Part shown: positions 24,911-33,448 of the stretch, piece after piece
How positions within the stretch are numbered: position 1 is the stretch's first letter
Layout: every line of letters starts with the position of its first letter
From: Anabaena azotica FACHB-119
GTDB lineage: Bacteria > Cyanobacteriota > Cyanobacteriia > Cyanobacteriales > Nostocaceae
Reading direction: 5' to 3'
Length of the DNA: 64,000 bases
Assembly: GCF_014697625.1 (NCBI RefSeq)
Contig: NZ_JACJSG010000011.1
Coordinates: 117,843 to 181,842, forward strand
Notes under the pieces: model-generated
Seen by the model: the letters and a program-made list of their open reading frames with translations, nothing else
Databases searched by the model: none
Told to the model about the DNA's origin: nothing
Program-made: the position numbers and the translations under genes

Positions 24911-25882
24911 ATGAGCGAATTTGTTCTAGAACAACGAAATGAAACGGCAGCAGAGCAACAAAAGCCCAAGGATATGATTCGGCGTTTGGTGTGGAAGATG
25001 GCTATAGCTACTCTGATTTTAATGGCTATAGGTTCTGCCACCCGTGTGATGAATGCTGGGTTAGCTTGTCCAGACTGGCCCCTCTGCTACGGCGAACTAG
25101 TGCCAGCCAAGCAAATGAATCTGCAAGTATTCTTGGAGTGGTTTCACCGACTAGATGCAGCTTTGATTGGCATAACCGCGATCGCCTTATTTGGTTTATC
25201 CTGGTGGCCTCGGCGTAATTTACCTTCCTGGTTGCCTTGGGCATCGACTTTTGCCCTATTCCTCATCGTCTTTCAAGGCATCCTGGGCGGACTCACCGTC
25301 ACCGAATTATTACGATTTGATATCGTTACCGCCCACTTGGGAACAGCGTTGCTATTTTTTACTACTCTACTAATCATCGGCACAGCCCTCACTCCCTATC
25401 AAGGCACAGGAACCGTCGGTAAGCTGCCTTGGGTGGGTTTAGTCGCCGCGATTTTAGTTTATGTACAAAGTCTTTTAGGTGCATTAGTCGGCTCTCGCTG
25501 GGCGCTACATCAATGCTTTGCAGGTTCCCAACTTTGCGGCGTGATGTACACCCATATTTTTGGCTTAGTACCCCCAACAGTAGCAACTCTGGCAGTGGTT
25601 TTAATTTCCTGGCGGACACCAGCGTTACATCCAGCTTTGCGACGATTGGCTAATATGGCTGGAGGATTGTTAATTCTGCAAATCCTTGTGGGATTTGCCA
25701 CTTTCCGTTTACACCTCCAAGTCGAACCCCTAACCGTATCTCACCAAGCGATAGGAGCTACTTTGCTCGGTACTTTAGTAGCTTTTACCGTTCTCGCCCT
25801 CCGCGACTGGGCTGCAAACCGGGAACTCAACACCCACCCAGTTGCTTTAGCAGCCACCGCTACAAATACTCAAGCAGAGTGA
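24911..25882 (+). CDS. ctaA: Heme A synthase (COX15/CtaA)
   Basis: A 323-residue membrane protein with eight hydrophobic segments that oxidises the heme O methyl group to formyl. Conserved features are GSATRVMNAGLACPDWPLCYG near the first helix, EWFHRLDAALIG (heme ligand His), TAHLGTALLFF, and VSHQAIGATLLGTLVA near the end. The start at ATG 24911 is chosen over a TTG two codons earlier. It feeds the adjacent aa3 oxidase and precedes ctaB on the same strand. Confidence 0.93.
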   Translation: MSEFVLEQRNETAAEQQKPKDMIRRLVWKMAIATLILMAIGSATRVMNAGLACPDWPLCYGELVPAKQMNLQVFLEWFHRLDAALIGITAIALFGLSWWPRRNLPSWLPWASTFALFLIVFQGILGGLTVTELLRFDIVTAHLGTALLFFTTLLIIGTALTPYQGTGTVGKLPWVGLVAAILVYVQSLLGALVGSRWALHQCFAGSQLCGVMYTHIFGLVPPTVATLAVVLISWRTPALHPALRRLANMAGGLLILQILVGFATFRLHLQVEPLTVSHQAIGATLLGTLVAFTVLALRDWAANRELNTHPVALAATATNTQAE

Positions 25883-26106
25883 GGGAGTGGGGGATCAATT
25901 CAAAATTCAAAATTCAAAATTCAAAATTTAGGAAACTGGTACAAGACAACTCAACACCCTCCGCGCTCCCTAACTACGAATTACGAATTACGAATTACGA
26001 ATTAACATTCCCCCATACCTCCCCAGCGATAGTTACCACCACTGCTTACAACTCGGTATTAGTTGGGCTGCAACTAAGTTGTTGAAAATAAGGAATTATA
26101 CTCAAA

Positions 26107-27060
26107 ATGATTGAGACTAATGTCTCTCGTCGCCACCACGAAACGTTTCTCCAGGTAATTCAAAGCTATTACCAGCTAACTAAACCCCGCATTATTCCCT
26201 TGTTGTTGATTACTACGGCTGGGAGTATGTGGATTGCTGCTCAGGGACAAGTAGACCCTGTGTTATTGTTAGTGACTATGGCGGGTGGTACTTTGGCGGC
26301 TGCTAGCGCCCAAACGATTAACTGCATTTATGACCGGGATATTGATTATGACATGGAACGAACTCGTCATCGTCCTATGCCATCCGGCAAGGTGCAACCT
26401 CGTGATGCGCTAATTTTTGCGATCGCTCTCGCCGTCCTATCCTTTACTCTACTAACAGTATTTGCTAATCTTCTTGCCGCTATACTCGCATTATCAGGCA
26501 TTATTTTTTACGTTTTAGTCTATACCCATTGGTTAAAGCGTCATAGTACCCAAAATATTGTCATTGGTGGTGCTGCTGGGGCAATTCCCGCCTTAGTTGG
26601 TTGGGCAGCAGTTACAGGTACACTCAGTTGGAGTGCATGGTTAATTTTCGCCATCGTCTTTTTATGGACACCTCCCCATTTCTGGGCTTTGGCTTTGATG
26701 ATTCGTGATGATTATGCCAAAGTTGGCATCCCTATGTTACCTGTTGTTGAAGGTAATCAGGCAACAGTCAAGCAAATCTGGTACTACACACTGATTACAG
26801 TCGCCGCGACTGTATTATTGGTGTATCCTCTACAATCTTGCGGTGTTGTTTATGCTGCGATCGCCTTATCTCTAGGAGCAGTATTCATCCGCAAATCCTG
26901 GCGCTTGCTGCATAACCCAGAGGATCGCCCCACAGCCAGAGAATTGTTCCTCTTCTCCATCTCCTACATGATGCTGTTGTGTTTGGGAATGGTAGTTGAT
27001 AGCCTCCCCCTCACCCATCATTTAGTTAACGCTGTTGTCAATCAGTTGCATCTAGTTTAG
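26107..27060 (+). CDS. ctaB: Protoheme IX farnesyltransferase (heme O synthase)
   Basis: A 317-residue UbiA-family prenyltransferase. The two Asp-rich motifs are [19 protein letters not shown] (about 78-96) and [12 protein letters not shown] (about 199-210), flanked by about nine helices. It converts heme B to heme O, the substrate of CtaA. The 224-bp gap from ctaA holds TTCAAAA and TACGAAT repeat runs, so co-transcription is likely but not certain. Confidence 0.95.
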   Translation: MIETNVSRRHHETFLQVIQSYYQLTKPRIIPLLLITTAGSMWIAAQGQVDPVLLLVTMAGGTLAAASAQTINCIYDRDIDYDMERTRHRPMPSGKVQPRDALIFAIALAVLSFTLLTVFANLLAAILALSGIIFYVLVYTHWLKRHSTQNIVIGGAAGAIPALVGWAAVTGTLSWSAWLIFAIVFLWTPPHFWALALMIRDDYAKVGIPMLPVVEGNQATVKQIWYYTLITVAATVLLVYPLQSCGVVYAAIALSLGAVFIRKSWRLLHNPEDRPTARELFLFSISYMMLLCLGMVVDSLPLTHHLVNAVVNQLHLV

Positions 27061-27076
27061 TTAAACATGGATTCTC

Positions 27077-27160
27077 AAGCGATCGCGCTGGTAGTATATT
27101 TTGGCGCGATCGTATTTTTCATTATTAAAAAAACTATATTTGCTAGTCAGCATCAGCCAA
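27077..27160 (+). repeat. 84-bp direct repeat, left copy
   Basis: Matches 28644-28727 with only a few substitutions. Read from the ATG at 27067, it would encode a small hydrophobic peptide (IALVVYFGAIVFFIIKKTIF); the right copy encodes nearly the same peptide and stops after HQPTF. The pair brackets the antitoxin and PIN gene segment. Confidence 0.8.
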
Positions 27161-27398
27161 TGCAAAGGGCGATGCTAACGTTAAATTTTATGCTTTTTTT
27201 TAAATCTTCTAACGCTTCTTTTGCAGGGACTCCTTTTCCTTGCTCGATTTCCTTAATCCCTTGACTTAAAGCTGCGATCGTTTCAGCATATTCTAACCTA
27301 TCCAAGAGCTTTTGATAAGCCTCGGCATCCTGTACAACAAGTTGGGCTGCACCGTTAACCTTAACCACAAGAGGTTTCTCACTTTCTTCAATTGGCAT
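27153..27398 (-). CDS. Phd/YefM-like antitoxin, orphan
   Basis: An 81-residue protein with the pattern of prevent-host-death type antitoxins: KPLVVKVNGAAQLVVQDAEAYQKLLDRLEYAETIAALSQGIKEIEQGKGVPAKEALEDLKK. The last codons and the stop overlap the left 84-bp repeat, so the natural C-terminus may have been replaced. No RelE/ParE-type toxin follows on this strand (the next DNA is the ctaB end), making it an orphan. Confidence 0.72.
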   Translation of the reverse strand: MPIEESEKPLVVKVNGAAQLVVQDAEAYQKLLDRLEYAETIAALSQGIKEIEQGKGVPAKEALEDLKKSIKFNVSIALCIG

Positions 27399-27520
27399 AG
27401 CTTTGATTTTATTTTATAAAAGTTTTTTCTAATTGCGTATTTTTAATGTAAGATAATTTTTACCAGAAGTAAAAGCATTTGGTTATAAGACTGATATTAT
27501 ATTTTTCTAAAATTAATGCT

Positions 27521-28141
27521 ATGACAATTAACATTTTAGATAAAAAATATGCTGATGAAGCAAGACATAAAACATTAACTGACATTGAAAATACCATAAA
27601 AATGCTAAATCGTTATGCTGGTTTCAGTCCTAAAACTAAAGAAGAGCAAAATAAATTTGATGAGTATGTAAAGATTGCTCATGGGAAAGGCAAATCAATT
27701 AAAGAATTACAGCAGGATTTAATAATAGCAAAAAATAATTTTTCAAAAGCACTACAATTGCTGCTGGAATCCCTAGAGGATTCAAACAGTATTCAAAAAA
27801 GTATTGATGCTTTAAATTTAATGGCAGAATCTACATTAAAATGTTGGGATTTTTATTCTTCAGATACCCGCAAATTTTTAAAAGATTTTGCTTTAAAGGC
27901 TATAGAATTTAACAAAAGTATTAACATTGAAGAGTGGAAAGGAATTGAAGAATTAGTATCAGAAAACAAAAAGGCGATACAAAGATTTATAAATTCTGTT
28001 ATGGGAGCAATGGATTGGAAAAATTGCGAAACAGAATTAGGCAGAAGCTTATTAAAGATAAGAGAAGATATAATTCTATCTGGAGAACCATTAATGAATT
28101 TAGATGAGTTTAATAAATATATTGAAGAAGAACCCGTATAA
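27521..28141 (+). CDS. Helical protein of unknown function paired with a PIN protein
   Basis: A 206-residue, Lys/Glu/Asn-rich, probably all-alpha protein; start at ATG 27521 (MTINILDKKYADE), since the upstream 14 codons look like noncoding DNA. I recognise no family. Its stop lies 19 bp before the PIN gene, in the place an antitoxin usually takes, although it is far longer than common PIN antitoxins (about 70-90 residues). It is much richer in A+T than the neighbouring cta genes, which suggests transfer. Confidence 0.65.
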   Translation: MTINILDKKYADEARHKTLTDIENTIKMLNRYAGFSPKTKEEQNKFDEYVKIAHGKGKSIKELQQDLIIAKNNFSKALQLLLESLEDSNSIQKSIDALNLMAESTLKCWDFYSSDTRKFLKDFALKAIEFNKSINIEEWKGIEELVSENKKAIQRFINSVMGAMDWKNCETELGRSLLKIREDIILSGEPLMNLDEFNKYIEEEPV

Positions 28142-28160
28142 ATTAAGATCATAATAACCA

Positions 28161-28574
28161 GTGAAGCGGACTTACATAGACTCCTGTGTATTAATAGCTG
28201 CGGCTAGATTAGATAATAACAATGATATATGCCAAAAAGCTTTAAACGTCTTAACAAGCTCAGATCGCTATTTTGTATGTAGTTATTATGTCAAGCTTGA
28301 AATCCTTACCCATGCAATAAGAAATAAAAGTAATGCAGAAGCTAAATTTTACGAAACATTTTTTGATAATGTCAATGAATGGGTAGAATGCAATCAAGCA
28401 TTATTGGAATGTGCGTATAATGAAATGCTTATAAATAATGGATTAAGTGGAATAGATGCAATTCATGTGTCCGCAGCGATAATCGGAAATGTAGATGAAT
28501 TAATCACGGCAGAAAAGCCTGAGAAACCTATTTGTAAATCTAAATCTGTTAAAGTTATTAGTTTATATATATAA
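28161..28574 (+). CDS. PIN-domain protein, likely RNase toxin
   Basis: A 137-residue protein with a GTG start. Acidic PIN residues are visible: Asp7 in TYIDSCVLI, Glu47 in VKLEILTHA, Asp99 in LSGIDAIHVSAA, and Asp112/Glu113 in VDELIT. PIN domains are Mg-dependent RNases, often the toxin of VapBC-type pairs. The partner would be the 206-residue protein just upstream. A short AT-rich palindrome (about 28577-28597) follows the stop. Confidence 0.8.
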   Translation: MKRTYIDSCVLIAAARLDNNNDICQKALNVLTSSDRYFVCSYYVKLEILTHAIRNKSNAEAKFYETFFDNVNEWVECNQALLECAYNEMLINNGLSGIDAIHVSAAIIGNVDELITAEKPEKPICKSKSVKVISLYI

Positions 28575-28643
28575 AATAATTAACTGTTAATTATATTTAA
28601 TGAGAATAAATTGATAGGGGCAAGAGGTTTAATGTTAAGAGTA

Positions 28644-28727
28644 AAGCGATCGCGCTGGTAGTATATTGTGGCGCGATCGTATTTTTCATTATTGAAAAAA
28701 CTATATTTACTGGTCAGCATCAGCCAA
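28644..28727 (+). repeat. 84-bp direct repeat, right copy
   Basis: Right copy of 27077-27160, 1567 bp downstream and in the same orientation. The repeat contains two GCGATCG motifs and ends in CAGCATCAGCCAA. It closes the segment with the orphan antitoxin and the PIN pair. Confidence 0.8.
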
Positions 28728-28877
28728 CGTTTTAGTGTAATGACCTAGAGAGCGCAAAAATAAAAGTAGACGGCAACGGACAAGGCTAAATATTACGCCA
28801 ATGAAAAAATTTAAAGCGGTGAGATTATTTCAAATTGGTAGATATATGTAAATTACTACAAAAGTTTATAATGATTG

Positions 28878-30014
28878 CTAATCAATATTTTTATCTGGAT
28901 AATCTTCCAACCCTTGATTTCTTGAGGACAAAAATTTAGCAAGATTTTCTGAAAGTGTTTCAATTAATAGGTAAAAGTCTTCATTATTGACAACTTCTCC
29001 TTCTGTAACACCTTCAAAAGCAGTTTTCATACTATTTTGAATTATATCATTTAGGCAATCGTTGCTTTGCTTTTCTACTATAAATAGCCATAATTTTTGG
29101 ATTGCATCATGGAAATTATTTAAATTAATTTTCTGATTTTTTACAGTTTCTATAACAATGTCTTTTGGCAAATTAATATTTATAGATGATTCAACTTTAT
29201 TTCTATTTAATACGTCAAATTCATAAGAATGTTGAAAATCTTTGCCAGTATAATTATCAGACATTAAAATTAAAAACTTAAATGTACTAAAAAGTTCGAC
29301 ATAGCCATACATTACTTTTTCGTTTGCAACTGCTTTTATAAAAAGGCGATGGAGTATTTGGGAAATTTTACTTTTAGTATTAATTTCCTTGTCAGGATAA
29401 TAGTACGACACAAAGGCTTCATTGGTTCCATGTAAAATATAAGGGAGAAGGTGTAATATTTCTTGCCTGCTTCCACCATTCTGCATATAGAAGCTAACTA
29501 TCATCTTACATATAGCTCGAAATAATTCTTCTCCTCCTATTTCTACATTAATATCTACAGGTTTACCCAAATATTCTTCGCTCTTATTTGCTCGATTAAT
29601 AATCGATTCAATATCTTCTGTAAAAGAGAATTTTCTTTGAAGTCCATTAAGTATTTTTCTTAATCCTTTCTTATCTCTTACAGTAATTGATATGTTACCA
29701 TCTGACTTTTCTTGAATAATAGGACTAATTAAAACAGGCTTGCCTCCTGCATCTAAAGAAATTTGATTATCTGTTCCAGTAACTTTTACTTTAATCGGAG
29801 GATTTTTACCTCTATCTCTTTCAATATTAAGCATCAATCCATATAAGTTGAATTGACTTGAAAGGGCTGTGTCTATAGGATCAAACTTTGGAGCGCATGA
29901 GTTACAAATAATCGAAGGAGAAATTAATTTACCACCTAATGAGTTGAGTATTATGTGTTCTTTATAAGTATTGTTTTTGGTGATATTGCATCCACATACA
30001 TAACAATTAAACAT
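28878..30014 (-). CDS. HNH endonuclease family protein
   Basis: A 378-residue protein from ATG 30014; a TTG five codons upstream is less likely. The N-terminus CYVCGCNI...EHIILNSLGGKL...CNSC (about 4-44) is the HNH_5-type zinc-finger nuclease pattern with two CxxC pairs and the His of EHI. The remaining 330 residues are mixed alpha/beta without a motif I recognise. AT-rich and inside a toxin-antitoxin cluster, so a defence role is plausible but unproven. Confidence 0.72.
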   Translation of the reverse strand: MFNCYVCGCNITKNNTYKEHIILNSLGGKLISPSIICNSCAPKFDPIDTALSSQFNLYGLMLNIERDRGKNPPIKVKVTGTDNQISLDAGGKPVLISPIIQEKSDGNISITVRDKKGLRKILNGLQRKFSFTEDIESIINRANKSEEYLGKPVDINVEIGGEELFRAICKMIVSFYMQNGGSRQEILHLLPYILHGTNEAFVSYYYPDKEINTKSKISQILHRLFIKAVANEKVMYGYVELFSTFKFLILMSDNYTGKDFQHSYEFDVLNRNKVESSININLPKDIVIETVKNQKINLNNFHDAIQKLWLFIVEKQSNDCLNDIIQNSMKTAFEGVTEGEVVNNEDFYLLIETLSENLAKFLSSRNQGLEDYPDKNID

Positions 30015-30242
30015 AAGCAAAAATATCAAATTATTGAATTAACACATTTACTTTATCGCAGATCCATTAAATACAACTGTTGCCGAAAACATGAATTAGA
30101 GGTATTTAACTAAACAAATATTTTTTGACTTATTTTACTATTTTATAGAATGATACCACAATTTAGCTTTAAAATACACTTGAGTATATTAAAGCTAAAT
30201 AATGGAATTTTAAATAGGTAATATTTGTATTTATCTATAATG

Positions 30243-30611
30243 TTAGTGTTTATCTTTAACAAAAATAATTACTTGCTGTGGCTCTCCAAACCAAACAAAA
30301 AGATTATCTCTTTCCATATCCAAATCAATACTGTGGGCATTGATTGACTCTTCTCCGTTATAAGTTAAAGAAGCCCAGCCATTATTTAGCTCTAAATTTG
30401 GATTAATAACAATCTTGTTTTCTTTTTCATTGTATTTTACTGGCTCCCAAGCTACTTGGAGAGTATTTTCATTAAAAACTCGTTTGTATTCTGTCACATG
30501 ATAAATTTTAAATTTTTGATTGTTTTGATTCTTCCACCAAGTAACAATACTATTAAAATTTTTGAATGTTCCAATATCCCAACGGATAGCTTGATTACTA
30601 TAAATGCTCAT
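30243..30611 (-). CDS. Hypothetical protein
   Basis: A 122-residue soluble protein rich in Trp and Asn, probably beta-rich. No family recognised. It lies between the HNH gene and higBA on the same strand, with AT-rich flanks of about 170-230 bp, and shares the low G+C of the island. Confidence 0.55.
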   Translation of the reverse strand: MSIYSNQAIRWDIGTFKNFNSIVTWWKNQNNQKFKIYHVTEYKRVFNENTLQVAWEPVKYNEKENKIVINPNLELNNGWASLTYNGEESINAHSIDLDMERDNLFVWFGEPQQVIIFVKDKH

Positions 30612-30778
30612 TTTAGCCTTTGCTTACTAAAAGCAATCAAATACTAGTATTAATTAAATAATTGTGTATGGCAATAAAAAATTATTTAACTTTAATTAAG
30701 ATAGGTATAGAAAATGTTTACATTACTTAAGATATAAGTATTTATACGTCAAGTAAAGAGCCGCAACTTTACTTACGA

Positions 30779-31078
30779 CTAAACAGAAGCGAAGTTTATC
30801 GGAGATATATCTTTCCAATCCTCTGATTCATTGGTAGCACACCATAAATCATATTTTTGCTGGAGGTTTAACCAAAGCTCTGGGGTAGTCTGGAAAGCAG
30901 CAGCCAGCCTTAAGGCAATATTAGGTGTGACGCTTGCTTTCTCGTTGACTATCTCAGAAATTGTCTTGCGAGACACACGAAGAATATTTGCAAGCTCAGT
31001 ATTGGTCATGTTTAATGGCTCTAAATACTGACGCTTGATTAAACCTCCCGGATGTCTAGGTTTTCTCTTCGTGGTCAT
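30779..31078 (-). CDS. higA: HigA-type antitoxin (HTH)
   Basis: A 99-residue XRE-type DNA-binding protein. RHPGGLIKRQYLEPLNMTNTELANILRVSRKTISEIVNEKASVTPNIALRLAAAF... is the HigA/VapI helix-turn-helix pattern, followed by TTPELWLNLQQKYDL. It would neutralise HigB and repress the operon. It starts 12 bp after higB on the same strand (toxin first, the usual order for hig). Confidence 0.92.
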   Translation of the reverse strand: MTTKRKPRHPGGLIKRQYLEPLNMTNTELANILRVSRKTISEIVNEKASVTPNIALRLAAAFQTTPELWLNLQQKYDLWCATNESEDWKDISPINFASV

Positions 31079-31090
31079 CGTGAATTACTC

Positions 31091-31369
31091 CTAGTGATAA
31101 TCTTCGTAATTTACGTTGTAAGCATCACCGTTTTTAAACTCAAAGGTTAAACGCCAATTCCCTGAAACGCTGACAGAATACTCACCTTTTCTATCTCCCA
31201 TTAAAGGGTGAAATCCAGAACCAGGAAATCTCATATCTTCAGCCACAGCCGCAGCATCCAGCCTATCCAACAAATCTAGTAGCTTTTCAGCGTGTTGCGG
31301 GTTAACACCTTTTCTATCATCATCTTCAAAAAGTTTTTTTATACCCTTGTGCTTAAAACTTTGAATCAT
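31091..31369 (-). CDS. higB: HigB-type toxin (RelE superfamily)
   Basis: A 92-residue toxin starting at ATG 31369, six bases after AGGTG; a GTG three codons earlier is possible. IQSFKHKGIKKLFEDDDRKGV, LHRLDAA-like DLLDRLDAAAV, FHPLMGDRKGEYSVSVSGNWRLTFEF and DAYNVNYEDYH are classical HigB. It is a ribosome-dependent mRNA interferase. Partner higA follows by 12 bp. Confidence 0.92.
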   Translation of the reverse strand: MIQSFKHKGIKKLFEDDDRKGVNPQHAEKLLDLLDRLDAAAVAEDMRFPGSGFHPLMGDRKGEYSVSVSGNWRLTFEFKNGDAYNVNYEDYH

Positions 31370-31656
31370 AATCAACACCTGTATTAAAAATAGTTATTTG
31401 TACCTACACAAAAGCCTAGTTTTTAGAATCCAAAGATTTTAAGCTTTCTAACATGGCATCGAATATACAAGTTGATATTCTGATTTGTGTAGTGTAGATA
31501 AGCTAATTTAGGTGTTGATTAACTTTACTGTAACCCATAGGGTTACATATGTCAACCGCAATTTGTAATGAATGCCTGACTTACAATCTACTATCGAAAA
31601 ATGGTTTTTTCGATATCAAAAATATACGACTTTAAACAAAGCATAAGTTTTCTGGC

Positions 31657-32502
31657 TCATAACATAGAAAATAACCAGAGTATGAAGCTAGTTCCCAAAA
31701 CACAGATAATTCCTGCAACCCCAGCTAGGGGTTTTTGATTTTTCCCCGTCCACCATTCGGAGGCTTTACCAGTGTAAGTTACTAATTGGGCTGTATCTAT
31801 AGTAGCGATCGCCCACACCAAAGCCGAATGTAATCCCCAGGCTATACCTAAATTACCGCGATCGCTCATCCTCGCCAACACCAGCATCATCCCCAGTAAC
31901 CATAATCCCGGTATTTGGGGTAAAGTTTCCCTTTGTTCCCAAACTAAATGTAGAACAGCAAATATCAAGCTACAAATTATCGCTGCTGTCCATATTGGAT
32001 AATCTCGCGCCAATTCCGTCAACAGGAAACCACGAAAAACTAATTCTTCTATCCCTCCTACCAACAACGCTATCAATAAGATGGGTATTGAGATTGATGC
32101 TAATTGCTGGATATTTAACTCTTTAAAGTAGCACCAACCCAACGATACTTGACAGGTAAATAAAATAGCTATACTTAGCACCCCTAAGCCAAAACCCAGC
32201 AATAAGGAACGCAAAAAAGCAATATTACTTACTAAGCCGTAATTGGCAAAAGAACTATTAGTTAACCAAATGATTCCCCAAAGTACCAGAGGTGCTAATA
32301 AGTACAGTGACACCATCAATGGTAATTTTTGCTCTGGTTGTAGCGGTTTTATCGGTTGCCAATTCAGTAATTTTAATGATATTGCGGCAATTGGCAACCA
32401 GCACCCTAACCAGCTAACAAAAAACGCCATCACCACAACTATTGCTGAAGCATCTTTCATTAAAGCCAGCAGATTGTTGAGGGATGGCGTAGCGAAATTC
32501 AT
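31657..32502 (-). CDS. CPBP family intramembrane metalloprotease
   Basis: A 281-residue protein with about eight hydrophobic segments. Motif 1 is EELVFRGFLLTELAR, motif 2 FAVLHLVWE, and motif 3 HSALVWA near the end, matching the CAAX-processing/Abi family (glutamate-zinc type). I use ATG 32502; a GTG at 32523 would add seven residues. In cyanobacteria these proteins are often tied to peptide processing or light-stress traits; the substrate is unknown. Confidence 0.85.
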   Translation of the reverse strand: MNFATPSLNNLLALMKDASAIVVVMAFFVSWLGCWLPIAAISLKLLNWQPIKPLQPEQKLPLMVSLYLLAPLVLWGIIWLTNSSFANYGLVSNIAFLRSLLLGFGLGVLSIAILFTCQVSLGWCYFKELNIQQLASISIPILLIALLVGGIEELVFRGFLLTELARDYPIWTAAIICSLIFAVLHLVWEQRETLPQIPGLWLLGMMLVLARMSDRGNLGIAWGLHSALVWAIATIDTAQLVTYTGKASEWWTGKNQKPLAGVAGIICVLGTSFILWLFSML

Positions 32503-32600
32503 CAAATTTAACACAAAAATCACGACAGACTACTTGCAGAATAAATTTTTGGCTGATTCAAGCCTCTACTAAGAGTAGGCATTTCTGCAAGGACTTAATC

Positions 32601-32790
32601 TTGACGCACTCCCAGCAATTTAATTGCGGGGATTCTGGATTCAAACAGTGATTGCAGGCTTTGCCCGTCTTACATCAGCGAGCATCGGTGGACAACGCCC
32701 TACCCATATACTTATGGTATCACGACCGAATTTATTCGGTCATCCGCTTATATCCCCCTTTTAGAAAAAAGCGGCTTTACGCATCACGAT
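32601..32790 (-). mobile_element. Decayed HEARO/IS200-IS605-like remnant
   Basis: On the minus strand the right-end pattern is present as GAATCCCCGCAATT...GGGAGTGCGTCAAG (32601-32645). About 80 bases before it lies GGGTAGGGCGTTGTCCACC, which resembles the start of the HEARO-like elements. The rest is degraded and no gene is left. Confidence 0.4.
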
Positions 32791-33004
32791 TCGTAATTTT
32801 TGCGATCGCTATGATTATTTAATCAGGGATAGGGTAAAAAGCATAACTTTAACTTATCCCCAACTCATGGAATTTACACCAATTCTCCAAAATTCACTCA
32901 CTCATTCAAATCAGCCTATATCTGAATTTGCTTAATTTTGCGGAAAGTTCTGTAGGCGGGTTTCCCGCCGTAGGAAACTTTCCAAGACGAATTTTGAATT
33001 GGTA

Positions 33005-33448
33005 TTACTCCTCGTCTTCCTCTTCCTCATCAGTATCGTCAATATCTAAGTCCGGGGACAGCTTCTTATCAGTTTCACCAAGTTGGATCAAGTGAATGTG
33101 CTTGTATCCTAGTCTGATTTCAAATTCATCACCAGGTTTTAGCCCCATTGCTTTGGTGTAAGTAGCACCAATGACAATTTGACCATTTTGATGAACGCTA
33201 ACCCGATATGTCGGTTCGCGACCACGACCATCTTTTGGTGCTTCTGGACTCAGAGGAATACCTCTAGCAGATAGCAAAGCATCATAAAAATCTGTGAGAT
33301 TAACCCGGACTTGGTTGTTCTTAGTAACGGTATAGTAGCCGCACTGTTTAGCTCTTTCTCTTCGTGGTAAATTAGAAAGTTCTTTTACCTTAGCTAGCAG
33401 TGCTTTTCCAGTTAAAGGGGCGGTTGCAGTTTCAGTCATTACGCTCAA
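33005..33448 (-). CDS. calA: AbrB-like transcriptional regulator (cyAbrB, CalA type)
   Basis: A 147-residue cyanobacterial AbrB protein. The start (PLTGKALLAKVKELSNLPRRERAKQCGYYTVTKNNQVRVNLTDFYDALLSA) and the C-terminal AbrB-like segment (QIVIGATYTKAMGLKPGDEFEIRLGYKHIHL) are typical, followed by a Glu/Asp tail. In this group the DNA-binding swapped-hairpin lies at the C-terminal side. Anabaena CalA and Synechocystis cyAbrB proteins are abundant global regulators of carbon/nitrogen, hydrogenase and heterocyst genes. Confidence 0.9.
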   Translation of the reverse strand: MSVMTETATAPLTGKALLAKVKELSNLPRRERAKQCGYYTVTKNNQVRVNLTDFYDALLSARGIPLSPEAPKDGRGREPTYRVSVHQNGQIVIGATYTKAMGLKPGDEFEIRLGYKHIHLIQLGETDKKLSPDLDIDDTDEEEEDEE

